A stretch of 64,000 nt of DNA from Azohydromonas australica DSM 1124 (GTDB lineage Bacteria; Pseudomonadota; Gammaproteobacteria; Burkholderiales; Burkholderiaceae_C), in the NCBI RefSeq assembly GCF_000430725.1, contig NZ_KE387208.1:1640-65639 (forward strand), in the 5' to 3' direction. The stretch's first letter is position 1, and the number at the start of each line of letters is the position of its first letter. The notes under the pieces are model-generated. The model saw only the letters and a list, made by a program, of their open reading frames with translations. It searched no databases and was not told where the DNA came from. Made by a program: the position numbers and the translations under genes. Of this stretch, positions 44,391 through 53,476 are shown piece after piece.

Positions 44391-44669
44391 TCAGTTCGGA
44401 CACACCAGCTCGCCCGTGGCCGTGCGGCGGAAGCACATGCCGCGGTCGCGCGTCTCCTGGCTCTCCTTGCGCGCCGCCTCGCCGTCCACGATCTCCTGGC
44501 GGCGCTGGTCGTAGTCCCGCAGCTCGCTGCGCGTCTTGCTGCGGCACAGCTCGCGGTCGTTCCAGCCGCGGGTGGCGAGGCATTGCTGCTCCGCGTCGAT
44601 GGCGGTGCAGCCGCCGCACAGCAAGGCCGCCAGGGCGGCGGCCAGGGACAAGCAGGTTCTGATGCGCAT
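44391..44669 (-). CDS. Small lipoprotein-like protein
   Basis: It is 92 residues long from the ATG at 44669. The N-terminus is MRIRTCLSLAAALAALLCGG before a Cys, a possible lipobox with an unusual Cys at -3. The mature part has paired cysteines (EQQCLATRGWNDRELC and MCFRRTATGELVC), which could form two disulfides in the periplasm. The family is unknown. It is transcribed in the same direction as the regulator upstream (39 bases apart), so co-transcription is possible. Confidence 0.6.
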   Translation of the reverse strand: MRIRTCLSLAAALAALLCGGCTAIDAEQQCLATRGWNDRELCRSKTRSELRDYDQRRQEIVDGEAARKESQETRDRGMCFRRTATGELVCPN

Positions 44670-44708
44670 GGGTCGTGGAAGGCGCGGTGCCTTGTGGGTC
44701 AACCCGTG

Positions 44709-45821
44709 CTATCGGCCCTTCTTCGGCGTTTTGAAATGCCACCACGGCAGCGCCTTGGTCAGCGACAGCACCTGGCCCGCATCGGGCGCGGTGTAGCCGG
44801 CCAGGGCCTGCAGCGCCTCGGGCCACTCGGGGCTCTCCAGCGCCGCGCGCAGCGCGCGCACCGGGGCGCTGTCCAGCGCGTCCTTCAGGCACACGAGGTA
44901 GTAGTCCTCCTCGGTCAGCGGCACGAAGTCCAGGCCGAACTCGCGCGCCGCGGCCTCGATGCCCGGGCCCACGTCGGCCTGCCCGCCGGCAATGGCCGCC
45001 GCCACCGCCAGGTGCGAGTCCTCGGGCCGCGCCAGGTAGCCGTCGATCGCCGCCGGGTCCACGCCCGCGGCCTGCAGCAGGTGGTCCATCAGCAGCCGCG
45101 TGCCCGAGCCGCTCTGGCGGTTGACGAAGCGCAGCCCGGAGCCGGGCAGGTCGGCCACGGACAGCCGTCGGCCCACCGCGCCGCTGCCGCGCAGCATCAA
45201 CCCCTGCTGGCGGCGCAGGCAGCCGATGAGCTTGTGCAGGCCCGGCTTGAGCAGCGGCTTGAGCGCGGCGGCGAACACCGGCGAGCCGTCGGGCAGGTGC
45301 GGCACGTGGAAGCCCGCCACCGTGCAGCGGCCCTGCGCCAGCGCGCGCAGCGCGTCCACGCTGCCCGCGAAGCGCAGCCCGACGTGGAGCTGCCGCTGCT
45401 GCGCCAGCTCGCGCAGCAGCGGCAGGCCCAGGTCGTGGCTGGCGAAGACCTCCAGCACCAGCTGACCGCCGTCCAGGGCCTGTGCCAGGACGTGCTCCAG
45501 CTCTGCACGCAGCGCCTCGATGTGTGGCGTCATGCGCGTGCGCGCCTGGCGCTCGGCGATCAGCAGCCGCTGCGCGAAAGGCGTCAGCCGCGCTGCCTGG
45601 CCCTGCGTCCAGTGCACCAGCGGCTCGCCCAGCACCTGCTCCCAGTGCTTGAGCGAGCCCCACACGTGGCGGTAGGACGCGCCCATGGCCGTGGCGGCAT
45701 GGCGGATGGAGCCGTGCTCCTGCAACTTGTTGAGCAGGTCGAACAAAGGGTTCTCGACTTCGGGCCCGCGCTGGCCGCGGGACTCGAAGCTGTACTGCAG
45801 ATGGATACCGCGCGTTTGCAT
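44709..45821 (-). CDS. ModE-type HTH regulator fused to a periplasmic-binding-like domain
   Basis: It is 370 residues long. The N-terminal winged HTH (NPLFDLLNKLQEHGSIRHAA, then MGASYRHVWGSLKHWE) is the ModE/LysR-like DNA-binding type. From about residue 115 a PBP-like domain follows, with RFVNRQSGSGTRLLMDHLL and AGGQADVGPGIEAAAREFGL, resembling molybdate/tungstate-binding PBP folds. Such one-component proteins sense an oxyanion or a cofactor-related ligand in the cytoplasm. Possible targets are tupBCA (5 kb away) or the divergent TonB-dependent receptor gene. The start used is the ATG at 45821; upstream sequence is not conserved. Confidence 0.78.
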   Translation of the reverse strand: MQTRGIHLQYSFESRGQRGPEVENPLFDLLNKLQEHGSIRHAATAMGASYRHVWGSLKHWEQVLGEPLVHWTQGQAARLTPFAQRLLIAERQARTRMTPHIEALRAELEHVLAQALDGGQLVLEVFASHDLGLPLLRELAQQRQLHVGLRFAGSVDALRALAQGRCTVAGFHVPHLPDGSPVFAAALKPLLKPGLHKLIGCLRRQQGLMLRGSGAVGRRLSVADLPGSGLRFVNRQSGSGTRLLMDHLLQAAGVDPAAIDGYLARPEDSHLAVAAAIAGGQADVGPGIEAAAREFGLDFVPLTEEDYYLVCLKDALDSAPVRALRAALESPEWPEALQALAGYTAPDAGQVLSLTKALPWWHFKTPKKGR

Positions 45822-45953
45822 ATGGCGCGGGATGGTAGCGGGGGCACCTGCTCCATCGCGGCGCAGCGACAACAGGGGTTTGTGCCCCCTTGGCACGTGA
45901 GGCGCTGTTGGGTCTGATCCTGGCCTGCGTTTTCAGATCCGCTTTCCACAACA

Positions 45954-48113
45954 ATGAACATCCGAGTTTTCCCGCCGACCCCCCGACTGCGTCCGTGTGT
46001 GCTGGCTTGCGCGGCGGCGCTGGCGTCGCTGGGCGCGCTGGCGCAGGAGGGCGCCGCGGCCGGGCAGGGCGCGACGCAACAGGTGGTGGTGACGGGCTCG
46101 GTGCGCGAGCGCGTCGCGGCCGAGGTGCCCTACGCCATCGGCGTCATCGGGCGCGAGGAGCTGCGCGCGGCCGGGCCGATGATCAACCTGTCCGAGGCGC
46201 TCTCGCGCGTGCCGGGCCTGATCGTCAACAACCGCAACAACTACGCGCAGGACCTGCAGGTCAGCTCGCGCGGCTTCGGCGCGCGCGCCACCTTCGGCGT
46301 GCGCGGCCTGCGGCTGTACAGCGACGGCATCCCCGCCACCATGCCCGACGGGCAGGGGCAGGTGTCGCACTTCGACCTCGCCGGCGCCTCGCGCATCGAG
46401 GTGTTGCGCGGGCCCTTCTCGGTGCTCTACGGCAACAGCTCCGGCGGCGTGATCGCCGCCTTCAGCTCGCCGGTGCGCGAGCGCCAGGGCGAGGTGGCGC
46501 TGGACATGGGCAGCGACGGCCTGCGCCAGCTGCGCGGCAGCGTGGAGGCGCCGCTGGGCGGCGGCTTCGACCTGCGCCTGAGCGGCTCCACCATGGAGTA
46601 CGACGGCTTCCGGCCGCAGATGGAAGCCAAGCGCCACACCTTCAATGCGCGGCTGGGCTGGCAGGGCGAGAGCGACCGCGTGATCGTGCAGGCCGGCTAC
46701 TTCAGCCAGCCGGCGCAGGACCCGCTGGGGCTCACGCGCGCGGAGTTCAACGCCAACCCCTACGGCACCACGCAAGGCCAGGTGCGCACCAGCCCCCCGG
46801 GCAGCCCCAGCGTGCCCGTGGCGCAGGTGTTCAACACCCGCAAGGACGCCGAGCAGACCCAGGTGGGCGTGAGCTGGAAGCACAGCTTCGGCGACGGGGT
46901 GCTGCGCGAGAGCCAGGTGGCGGCCTACTCCGGCCGGCGTAGCGTCACGCAGTGGCAGTCGATCCCGCTCAACGTCCAGGGCGCTCCCACCCACAGCGGC
47001 GGCGTGGTGGACTTCGACCGCGAGTACCGGGGCATCGATGCGCGGCTGCGCTGGAGCTGGGAGGACGTGGACCTGCTCACCGGCGTGGCCTACGAAACCC
47101 AGGGCGATGATCGGCGCGGCTTCGAGAATTTCACCGGCACCGCGGCCGCGCCCACGGCGCTGGGCGTCTCGGGCATTCAGCGCCGCGACGAGCGCAATCG
47201 CGCCACCACGCGCGACGCCTACGCGCAGCTGGACTGGAAGCTGGCCTCCACCCTCAACGCCAGCGCCGGGGTGCGCAGCGGCGAGATCAAGCTCAGCACC
47301 CGCGACTTCTACGTCCGCACCGGCAACCCCGACGATTCGGGCGACCTGAAGTTCAACTACACCAACCCCGTGCTCGGCCTGCGCTGGCAGGCGCTGCCGG
47401 CCCTGCAGCTGCATGCCAGCGCGGCGCGCGGCTTCGAGTCGCCCACGCTGACCGAGCTGGCCTACCGCTCCGGCGGGGTGGGGGCGGGCTTCAACACCGC
47501 GCTGCAGCCGCAGAGCAGCCGCCAGTTCGAGCTGGGCGCCAAGTGGCGCGAAGGCGCCTGGGGCATGGACGCGGCGCTGTTCCGGGCCAACGTGGACAAC
47601 GAGATCGGCGTGGACACCAACAGCGGCGGCCGCTCCAGCTACAAGAACGTGGGCCACACCCGGCGCCAGGGCGCGGAGCTCTCCACCACCTGGCAGCCGC
47701 AAGCCGCTTGGCGTACGCAACTGGGCATGACGTACCTGGATGCCAGCTACCGCGACGGTGCCTTCGTGGGCAACCGCATCGCCGGCACCCAGCGCACCAG
47801 CGCCTTTGGCGAGGTGGCCTGGCGCAACGCGGGCCTGGGCGAGTGGGCGCTGGAGGCGCGGGCGCTGGGGCGCACCGCGGTCAACGACCTCAACAACGAC
47901 TTCGCGCCCGGCTACGTGATCACGAACCTGCGCTGGATCAAGAGCTGGCCGCTGGCCGGCGGGCGCAAGGTGGAGCTGCTCGCGCGCGTGGACAACCTCG
48001 CCGACAAGGTCTACGCCGGCAGCGTGATCGTCAACGAGGGCAACGGCCGCTACTTCGAGACCGGCGCGCCGCGCAGCTTCCTGCTGGGGGTGCGGGTGTA
48101 CGGCGGGTTCTGA
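45954..48113 (+). CDS. TonB-dependent outer membrane receptor
   Basis: It is 719 residues long. A signal peptide ends near ALA at residue 30. The plug domain has QVVVTGSVRERVAAEVPYAI (TonB box-like region) and LSEALSRVPGLIVNNRNN, with RIEVLRGPFSVLYGNSSGGV. The barrel ends in F (VRVYGGF), typical for outer membrane proteins. The size fits small-ligand or metal-complex receptors. It stands between the divergent ModE-like regulator and the quinoprotein genes. It could import a lanthanide-binding ligand for the dehydrogenase, like LutH-type receptors, or an oxyanion; neither is shown. The start is the ATG at 45954, without a strong ribosome site. Confidence 0.9.
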   Translation: MNIRVFPPTPRLRPCVLACAAALASLGALAQEGAAAGQGATQQVVVTGSVRERVAAEVPYAIGVIGREELRAAGPMINLSEALSRVPGLIVNNRNNYAQDLQVSSRGFGARATFGVRGLRLYSDGIPATMPDGQGQVSHFDLAGASRIEVLRGPFSVLYGNSSGGVIAAFSSPVRERQGEVALDMGSDGLRQLRGSVEAPLGGGFDLRLSGSTMEYDGFRPQMEAKRHTFNARLGWQGESDRVIVQAGYFSQPAQDPLGLTRAEFNANPYGTTQGQVRTSPPGSPSVPVAQVFNTRKDAEQTQVGVSWKHSFGDGVLRESQVAAYSGRRSVTQWQSIPLNVQGAPTHSGGVVDFDREYRGIDARLRWSWEDVDLLTGVAYETQGDDRRGFENFTGTAAAPTALGVSGIQRRDERNRATTRDAYAQLDWKLASTLNASAGVRSGEIKLSTRDFYVRTGNPDDSGDLKFNYTNPVLGLRWQALPALQLHASAARGFESPTLTELAYRSGGVGAGFNTALQPQSSRQFELGAKWREGAWGMDAALFRANVDNEIGVDTNSGGRSSYKNVGHTRRQGAELSTTWQPQAAWRTQLGMTYLDASYRDGAFVGNRIAGTQRTSAFGEVAWRNAGLGEWALEARALGRTAVNDLNNDFAPGYVITNLRWIKSWPLAGGRKVELLARVDNLADKVYAGSVIVNEGNGRYFETGAPRSFLLGVRVYGGF

Positions 48114-48193
48114 TACCCGGCCCCGGCCCGGATCTGACGCAGCGCAAACCGCCGCGTCCTGCTCCGGTCCGGGCATCAGCCTCGCGCACGCCC

Positions 48194-48212
48194 TTGCTCC
48201 ACCCTGGAGCAA
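48194..48212 (+). repeat. Perfect 8-bp palindrome with 3-base spacer upstream of the SoxYZ-like gene
   Basis: TTGCTCCA and TGGAGCAA flank CCC. It lies 56 bases before the start at 48269 and 80 bases after the receptor stop. No T run follows, so it may be an operator or a weak terminator. It was not found again in the other intergenic regions I checked. Confidence 0.4.
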
Positions 48213-48268
48213 CTCCCGGGTAGACCCGGAATGGCGGTCGCCACCCGCCGCGCGGCACAGTCAATCCC

Positions 48269-49054
48269 ATGAAAAGACGTCATGTGATGGGCGGGGCGCT
48301 GGCTTGGCTGGCTGCGCCGCTGGCGGTGCTGGCGCAAGGAGACAAGGACCCGCTGGGCTCCTCCCAATGGGAGGACATCCGGCGCGAGTTCCTGGGACAG
48401 GCGCCGGTGGTGTTCGACGAGCGCGTGCAGGTGCGCGGCCCGGCCTTCGCCGAGGACCCGATGGCGGTGCCGGTGAGCGTGTCGGCGCTGGGGCTGCGCG
48501 ACGTGAAGCAGATCGTGGTGCTGGTGGACCGCAACCCGATCCGCAAGGTGCTGGACTTCCAGCCGCAGCTGGCGCTGCCGGCGCTGAGCTTCCGCTTCAA
48601 GCTCGAACAGGCCAGCCCCGTGCGCGCCGCGGTGCGCACTGGCGACGGCGTGTGGCACGTGGGCGGCACCTGGGTGGAATCCACCGGCGGCGGCTGCACC
48701 GTGCCGGGCGCCACGCGCTCGGACGGCAGCTGGGCCAGCACGCTGGGGCAGGTCAGCGGCGCGCTGTTCGAGAGCCCGCTGGACGCGCAGGCCACGCGGC
48801 TGCGGCTGCGCGTGATGCACCCGATGGACACCGGGCTGGTGGCCGGCGTGCCGGCCTTCTACATCAACCGCCTGGCGGTGCTGGACGAGGCCGGGCGCGA
48901 GCTGCTGCTCTTCAACGGCCACGAGCCGCTGAGCGAGAACCCGGTGCTGAGCTTCGAGCTGCCCGGCCGGACGCAGGGGGCGCTGCGCGTGCGCGGCAGC
49001 GACAACAACGGCAACCGTTTCGACGCGGCCGTCGGCCGCCGCCTGCTGCCATGA
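48269..49054 (+). CDS. Quinoprotein-associated SoxYZ-like carrier protein
   Basis: It is 261 residues long. The N-terminus (MKRRHVMGGALAWLAAP, cleavage after LAQ) is a signal peptide. A SoxY-like half comes first, with WVESTGGGCTVPG: Cys143 lies in a GGGC context that recalls the swinging-arm Cys of SoxY. A SoxZ-like half follows (LRVMHPMDTGLV, then LSENPVLSFELPG). Fused SoxYZ-like proteins of this kind occur beside PQQ-dependent dehydrogenases, where their role is not established. Its stop overlaps the metallohydrolase start (ATGA), so the two are coupled. Confidence 0.85.
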   Translation: MKRRHVMGGALAWLAAPLAVLAQGDKDPLGSSQWEDIRREFLGQAPVVFDERVQVRGPAFAEDPMAVPVSVSALGLRDVKQIVVLVDRNPIRKVLDFQPQLALPALSFRFKLEQASPVRAAVRTGDGVWHVGGTWVESTGGGCTVPGATRSDGSWASTLGQVSGALFESPLDAQATRLRLRVMHPMDTGLVAGVPAFYINRLAVLDEAGRELLLFNGHEPLSENPVLSFELPGRTQGALRVRGSDNNGNRFDAAVGRRLLP

Positions 49055-50097
49055 AGCACCTTCGTCTCCTGTGCGCTGCCGCCGCGCTGGCGCTGGCAGC
49101 CGTTGCGTCCCCGGGCATCGCCGGCCAGGCCGACGCGGCCCGCCTCGACTACAACCTGCAGGCCCGCGCGCTGGCGCCGGGGGTGTGGGTGGTGGAGGGC
49201 GCCAACGCCGATTTCGATCCTGCCAACGGCTGCAACATCATCAACACCGGCTTCATCGCCACGGGCGCGGGCGTGCTGGTGATCAACACCGGGCCCTCGC
49301 TGAAGTACGGGCAGCAGCTGCGCGCGCTCATCGAGCGCACCGCCGGCGAGCCGGTGAAGCAGGTGATCCACCTGAACCTGCATCCCGACTATTTCCTGGG
49401 CAACCAGGCCTTCGCCGACGTGCCGCGCGTGGCCACCCCAACCACGCGCGCGGGCATGGCGCGCGAGGCCAAGGCCTACGAGGACAACCTCTACCGCCTC
49501 TGTGGCGACTGGATGAAGGGCACGCAGGCGCTGCTGCCCGATGCCGACGTGGCGCCGGGCGTGCTGCGCATGGGCGGGCGCGAGATCGAGCTGCGCGAGT
49601 ACCAGGGTCACACCGACAGCGACCTGGTGCTGGTGGACCGCGCCAGCGGGGTGGTCTTCGCCGGCGGGCTGGTGTTCGTGCAGCGCATTCCCACCACGCC
49701 GCACGCGCGGCTGCCGCAGTGGCAGCAGAGCCTGCGGGCGCTGCAGGCCGCGTTGCCGGCGCAACCGGCGGCCCAGGGGGCGCCGGGCCTGAAGGCGCTG
49801 GTGCCCAGCCACGGGCCGGTGCGCGCCGACGCGCAGGGCGTGGCCATGACGCAGCGCTACCTGGGCTGGCTCGAAGGCACGCTGCAGCGCGCCGCGGCGC
49901 AGGGACTGGAGATGACGGAGCTGCTGCGCAGCCCGCTGCCCGAGGAGTTCCAGGGCTGGGGCGCGCGCGCCACCGAGTACACCCGCAACGTCGTGCACCT
50001 GTACCCGCGCTACGAGCAGGAGGCGTTGCGGCCGGCCTGTGACACCAAGGCGCGCGCGACGTGTGAAAAGCTGGGACAAATTGCGGAGAAACCCTGA
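49051..50097 (+). CDS. Quinoprotein relay system zinc metallohydrolase-like protein
   Basis: It is 348 residues long. A signal peptide ends near residue 25 (SPGIAGQA). The metallo-beta-lactamase fold is visible as VEGANADFDPANGCNIINTG, then VIHLNLHPDYFLGNQAF, EYQGHTDSDLVLVD and VPSHGPV. In the first metal motif the canonical HxHxDH reads Asn109-L-His111-P-Asp113-Tyr114, so two usual zinc ligands are replaced, while the later His residues remain. Proteins of this type accompany PQQ-dependent dehydrogenases. Translationally coupled to the SoxYZ-like gene by a 4-base overlap. The dehydrogenase promoter lies directly after it. Confidence 0.85.
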   Translation: MKHLRLLCAAAALALAAVASPGIAGQADAARLDYNLQARALAPGVWVVEGANADFDPANGCNIINTGFIATGAGVLVINTGPSLKYGQQLRALIERTAGEPVKQVIHLNLHPDYFLGNQAFADVPRVATPTTRAGMAREAKAYEDNLYRLCGDWMKGTQALLPDADVAPGVLRMGGREIELREYQGHTDSDLVLVDRASGVVFAGGLVFVQRIPTTPHARLPQWQQSLRALQAALPAQPAAQGAPGLKALVPSHGPVRADAQGVAMTQRYLGWLEGTLQRAAAQGLEMTELLRSPLPEEFQGWGARATEYTRNVVHLYPRYEQEALRPACDTKARATCEKLGQIAEKP

Positions 50098-50161
50098 CTA
50101 CAAGGGTGCTTTGCGGAGGCCGAAACGGCTTCTGGAGCGGCTCTAAAGCGGTTCGCGGCGG

Positions 50162-50177
50162 TGGCACGCTTGTTGCG
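50162..50177 (+). promoter_or_regulatory. Sigma-54 (-24/-12) promoter of the PQQ alcohol dehydrogenase gene
   Basis: TGGCAC at 50162-50167 and TTGC at 50173-50176 give GG and GC exactly 10 bases apart, matching the sigma-54 consensus TGGCACG-N4-TTGC with one mismatch-free core. Transcription should start near 50188, leaving a leader of about 57 bases before the ATG at 50245. A sigma-54 activator is encoded at 61729-63921. Confidence 0.75.
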
Positions 50178-50244
50178 CAAGGTGTCCCCGCGCAGCGGCC
50201 GCACAAACCGGTCGAACACCGCATCCACTCACGAAGGAGACAAC

Positions 50245-51984
50245 ATGCGCTTCAAGATGATCACCACGATGGTCGCCCTGGCCATGGGCTCGATGGCTGC
50301 CCAGGCCGTCGTGACCGACAAGATGATCCTGGACGACGCCAAGACCACCGGGGACGTGCTGTCCTGGGGCATTGGCACGCAAGGCCAGCGTTACTCGCCG
50401 CTCAAGCAGATCAACACCTCCACCGTCGGCAAGCTGGTGCCGGTGTGGTCCTTCTCCTTCGGTGGCGAGAAGCAGCGCGGCCAGGAGTCGCAGCCGGTGA
50501 TCCATGACGGCGTGATGTTCGTCACGGGCTCGTACTCGCGCATCTACGCGCTGGACGCCAAGACCGGCCAGAAGCTGTGGAAGTACGAGCACCGCCTGCC
50601 CGAAGGGATCATGCCCTGCTGCGACGTGATCAACCGCGGCGCCGCGCTCTACGACAACCTGGTGATCTTCGCCACGCTGGATGCGCAGCTTGTCGCGCTG
50701 AACCAGAAGACCGGCGATGTGGTGTGGAAGGAAAAGATCGAGGACTACAAGGCCGGCTACTCCGCTTCCGCCGCGCCGCTGATCGCCGAGGGCCTGCTGC
50801 TGACGGGCGTCTCCGGCGGCGAATTCGGCGTGGTGGGCCGCGTCGAGGCGCGTGACCCGAGGACGGGCCAGCTGGTGTGGAGCCGTCCGACCGTCGAAGG
50901 CCACATGGGCTACAAGTACGACAAGGACGGCAAGCAGACCGAGAACGGCATCTCCGGCACGCAAGGCAAGAGCTGGCCGGGCGACCTGTGGCAGACCGGC
51001 GGCGCCGCCACCTGGCTGGGCGGCACCTACGACCCGCGCACGGGCCTGGCCTACTTCGGCACCGGCAACCCGGCGCCGTGGAACTCCAACCTGCGCAAGG
51101 GCGACAACCTGTTCTCGTGCTCGACGGTGGCCATCGACGTCAAGACCGGCCAGATCAAGTGGCACTACCAGAACACGCCCAACGACGGCTGGGACTTCGA
51201 CGGCGTCAACGAGTTCGTGACCTTCGATGACGGCGGCCGCATCCTGGGCGGCAAGGCCGACCGCAACGGCTTCTTCTACGTCAACGACGCCAAGACCGGC
51301 CAGCTGGTCAACGCCTTCCCCTTCGTCAAGAAGATCACCTGGGCCACCGGCATCGACCTGAAGACGGGCCGTCCCAACTACGTGCCCGAGAACCGCCCGG
51401 GCGACCCGACCGCCAGCGCCGACGGCAAGAAGGGCCAGACCGTGTTCGCCGCGCCGGGCTTCCTGGGTGGCAAGAACCAGATGCCGATGGCGTACTCGCC
51501 CGAGACGAAGCTGTTCTACGTCCCGGCCAACGAGTGGGGCATGGACATCTGGAACGAGCCCATCACCTACAAGAAGGGCGCGGCCTACCTGGGCGCCGGC
51601 TTCACGATCAAGACGCTCAACGAGGATTACGTCGGCGCGCTGCGCGCCATCGATCCCAAGACCGGCAAGATCGCCTGGGAAGTCAAGAACAACGCGCCGC
51701 TGTGGGGCGGTGTGCTGACCACCGGCGGCAACCTGGTGTGGTGGGGCACGCCTGAGGGCTTCCTGCAGGCCGCCGACGCCAAGACCGGCAAGGTGCTGTG
51801 GAAGTTCCAGACCGGCTCCGGCGTGGTTGCGCCCCCGGTGACCTGGGAAGACAAGGGTGAGCAGTACGTGGCCGTGGTCTCCGGCTGGGGCGGCGCGGTG
51901 CCGCTGTGGGGTGGTGACGTGGCCAAGCGCGTGAACTACCTGGAGCAGGGTGGTTCCGTCTGGGTGTTCAAGCTCACGAAGTAA
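50245..51984 (+). CDS. pedH: Lanthanide-type PQQ-dependent alcohol dehydrogenase (PedH/ExaF-like)
   Basis: It oxidises alcohols in the periplasm with PQQ as cofactor. It is 579 residues long. A signal peptide ends after AAQA. The beta-propeller W-motifs ([11 protein letters not shown] and similar) occur throughout. The vicinal disulfide is Cys125-Cys126 in MPCCDV. The catalytic Asp lies in WDFDGVN: Asp317 followed two residues later by Asp319, the extra Asp that coordinates a lanthanide in XoxF and PedH/ExaF enzymes; calcium enzymes have a small residue there. Overall wording ([23 protein letters not shown]) is like PedH. The ATG at 50245 has AAGGAG before it. No cytochrome c gene follows. 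Confidence 0.93.
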   Translation: MRFKMITTMVALAMGSMAAQAVVTDKMILDDAKTTGDVLSWGIGTQGQRYSPLKQINTSTVGKLVPVWSFSFGGEKQRGQESQPVIHDGVMFVTGSYSRIYALDAKTGQKLWKYEHRLPEGIMPCCDVINRGAALYDNLVIFATLDAQLVALNQKTGDVVWKEKIEDYKAGYSASAAPLIAEGLLLTGVSGGEFGVVGRVEARDPRTGQLVWSRPTVEGHMGYKYDKDGKQTENGISGTQGKSWPGDLWQTGGAATWLGGTYDPRTGLAYFGTGNPAPWNSNLRKGDNLFSCSTVAIDVKTGQIKWHYQNTPNDGWDFDGVNEFVTFDDGGRILGGKADRNGFFYVNDAKTGQLVNAFPFVKKITWATGIDLKTGRPNYVPENRPGDPTASADGKKGQTVFAAPGFLGGKNQMPMAYSPETKLFYVPANEWGMDIWNEPITYKKGAAYLGAGFTIKTLNEDYVGALRAIDPKTGKIAWEVKNNAPLWGGVLTTGGNLVWWGTPEGFLQAADAKTGKVLWKFQTGSGVVAPPVTWEDKGEQYVAVVSGWGGAVPLWGGDVAKRVNYLEQGGSVWVFKLTK

Positions 51985-52024
51985 ATCGCGAGCAAACCGG
52001 GGTGGCCGGGCTAAGCTGTCAGCG

Positions 52025-52777
52025 ATGACACGATGGCCTGGCTTTCAGCCAGGGCTGGCGCTGTGCGCGGCCCTGGTTTTTTGTTTTTCGGCGCTGCCCG
52101 CGCGCGCCACGGACCGGCCCTACCTCGTGCTGCGCACCGCGGCGATGGAGGACGACGAGCAGTCCTGGATGCTGGGCGGACGCCTGATCCGTACCGGCGC
52201 GGACAACGCGCTGCAGTTCGGGCTCGAATACGGCTTCACGCGCGCCACCTCCATGGAACTGGAGTGGACCGTCGAACGTTTCGGCGGCGGTGAGCACGCC
52301 CGCGAGGCCGAGCTGGAGTTCAAGCACCTCTTCAACGACATCGAGCGCGACGGCTGGGGTGCCGGGCTGAGCGTGATGCTGGGGCTCACGCGCGAACGCC
52401 TGGAAGGCGGCGAAAGCGCCGCGGAGCCTGACGAGCCGCCGGGCCGGCGCGCGCGCCGCGGCCTGCTGGTGCAGCTGCCGCTGAGCGTGTCGCTGTGGGA
52501 AGAGCAGGGCCTCGCGCACTTCAACCTGGGCTGGCAGCGCCAGCCCGCGGGCGGCGGCCAGGGCTTCCTCGCCGCCGGGCTGGAGCGGCGGCTGGCAGGG
52601 CGCACCTGGGGCTTCAGCGAGGCGATCTGGCAGCCGGGCAAGCACCTGCTGCACGCGGGCATTCGCCACTGGCTGCGCCGCGACCGCCTGGCGCTGGACC
52701 TGAGCGTGCAGCGCCAGCAGGACGATGGTCGCTGGCGCAACGGGGTGGTGATCGGCGTCGTGGCTTACGACCTGTGA
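52025..52777 (+). CDS. Secreted protein of the quinoprotein locus, unknown function
   Basis: It is 250 residues long. A signal peptide (LCAALVFCFSALPARA) precedes alternating beta strands such as ALQFGLEYGFTRATSMELEW and ELEFKHLFNDI, ending VVIGVVAYDL. The pattern resembles a small outer membrane beta-barrel. It starts 41 bases after the dehydrogenase stop, so it is probably in the same transcript. A role in uptake or assembly is possible but not shown. Confidence 0.65.
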   Translation: MTRWPGFQPGLALCAALVFCFSALPARATDRPYLVLRTAAMEDDEQSWMLGGRLIRTGADNALQFGLEYGFTRATSMELEWTVERFGGGEHAREAELEFKHLFNDIERDGWGAGLSVMLGLTRERLEGGESAAEPDEPPGRRARRGLLVQLPLSVSLWEEQGLAHFNLGWQRQPAGGGQGFLAAGLERRLAGRTWGFSEAIWQPGKHLLHAGIRHWLRRDRLALDLSVQRQQDDGRWRNGVVIGVVAYDL

Positions 52778-52893
52778 GCCGCGCGGAACTGCGGTTCACC
52801 CTTATCCGGGCGGTCCCTATCCGAGCGGTGTGCAAGAGGTCGTGAAATAAGCACGATTTCGTAACTTGAGCTCATTGGGCAGAGGGAGAAATC

Positions 52894-53436
52894 GTGAAGA
52901 AGTTGATCGCAGCTGCCGTCTTGGCGGGGTCGGCGGTAGGCAGTGCGGTGGCGGCGCCACTGATGGGTAGCGTTCTCAACTACCAGTACTACTACCCGAC
53001 CCTGGGCTCGCCCTATGCAGGTACGCCCGACGTCAACAGCAATTTCATCGTGGGCCCTGGCGAGGAGTTCTACACCCTCACCGACGCCATCGGCAGCCTG
53101 GACGTCACGGCCAACCAGATCATTGTCGAGTTCAGCCACAACTCGATCTTCGGCCCGGCAGCCTTCAGCGGCTGGGTGCTGACGGACATCTTCGGCACGA
53201 TCGACAACTTCACCTCGGTGACCTTCGACGCGGCCACCAACATGATCGGCCTGGATGCAAGCCGCCTGAGCTTCACCGCCGACACCATCGCCCTGAACTG
53301 GCAGGGCTTGTCCTTCGATGCCGACACCCGCGTGGTGCTGAACGTGGTCACCGGCAATCCGGTTCCTGAACCCGGCACTCTGCCGCTGCTGGGCGCTGCG
53401 CTGCTGGGCATCGCCTTCATCCGGCGCCACAGCTGA
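52894..53436 (+). CDS. PEP-CTERM protein
   Basis: It is 180 residues long from a GTG with AGGGAGAA before it. A signal peptide ends at VAAP. The central part is rich in Asn, Thr and aromatic residues. The C-terminus has VPEPGTLPLLG, a hydrophobic helix and an RR cluster, the PEP-CTERM sorting tag recognised by an exosortase in the inner membrane. No exosortase gene is present here. Such proteins are exported to the surface or matrix together with exopolysaccharide. It is the last plus-strand gene of this island; the Bug-family gene converges 40 bases later. Confidence 0.88.
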   Translation: MKKLIAAAVLAGSAVGSAVAAPLMGSVLNYQYYYPTLGSPYAGTPDVNSNFIVGPGEEFYTLTDAIGSLDVTANQIIVEFSHNSIFGPAAFSGWVLTDIFGTIDNFTSVTFDAATNMIGLDASRLSFTADTIALNWQGLSFDADTRVVLNVVTGNPVPEPGTLPLLGAALLGIAFIRRHS

Positions 53437-53476
53437 AAGCTGCAGGGTGGTTGCAGGCAGCAGCGGAGCGACGGGC

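Noticed and set aside
45933-48212. 759-codon open frame on the minus strand
   Set aside because: It is antisense to the clear TonB-dependent receptor gene and consists of Ala/Arg/His/Gly-rich low-complexity typical of antisense frames in GC-rich DNA.
51985-52893. Additional sigma-54 promoter before the PEP-CTERM gene
   Set aside because: PEP-CTERM genes often have one, but no GG-N10-GC site with consensus flanks was found in 52778-52893.
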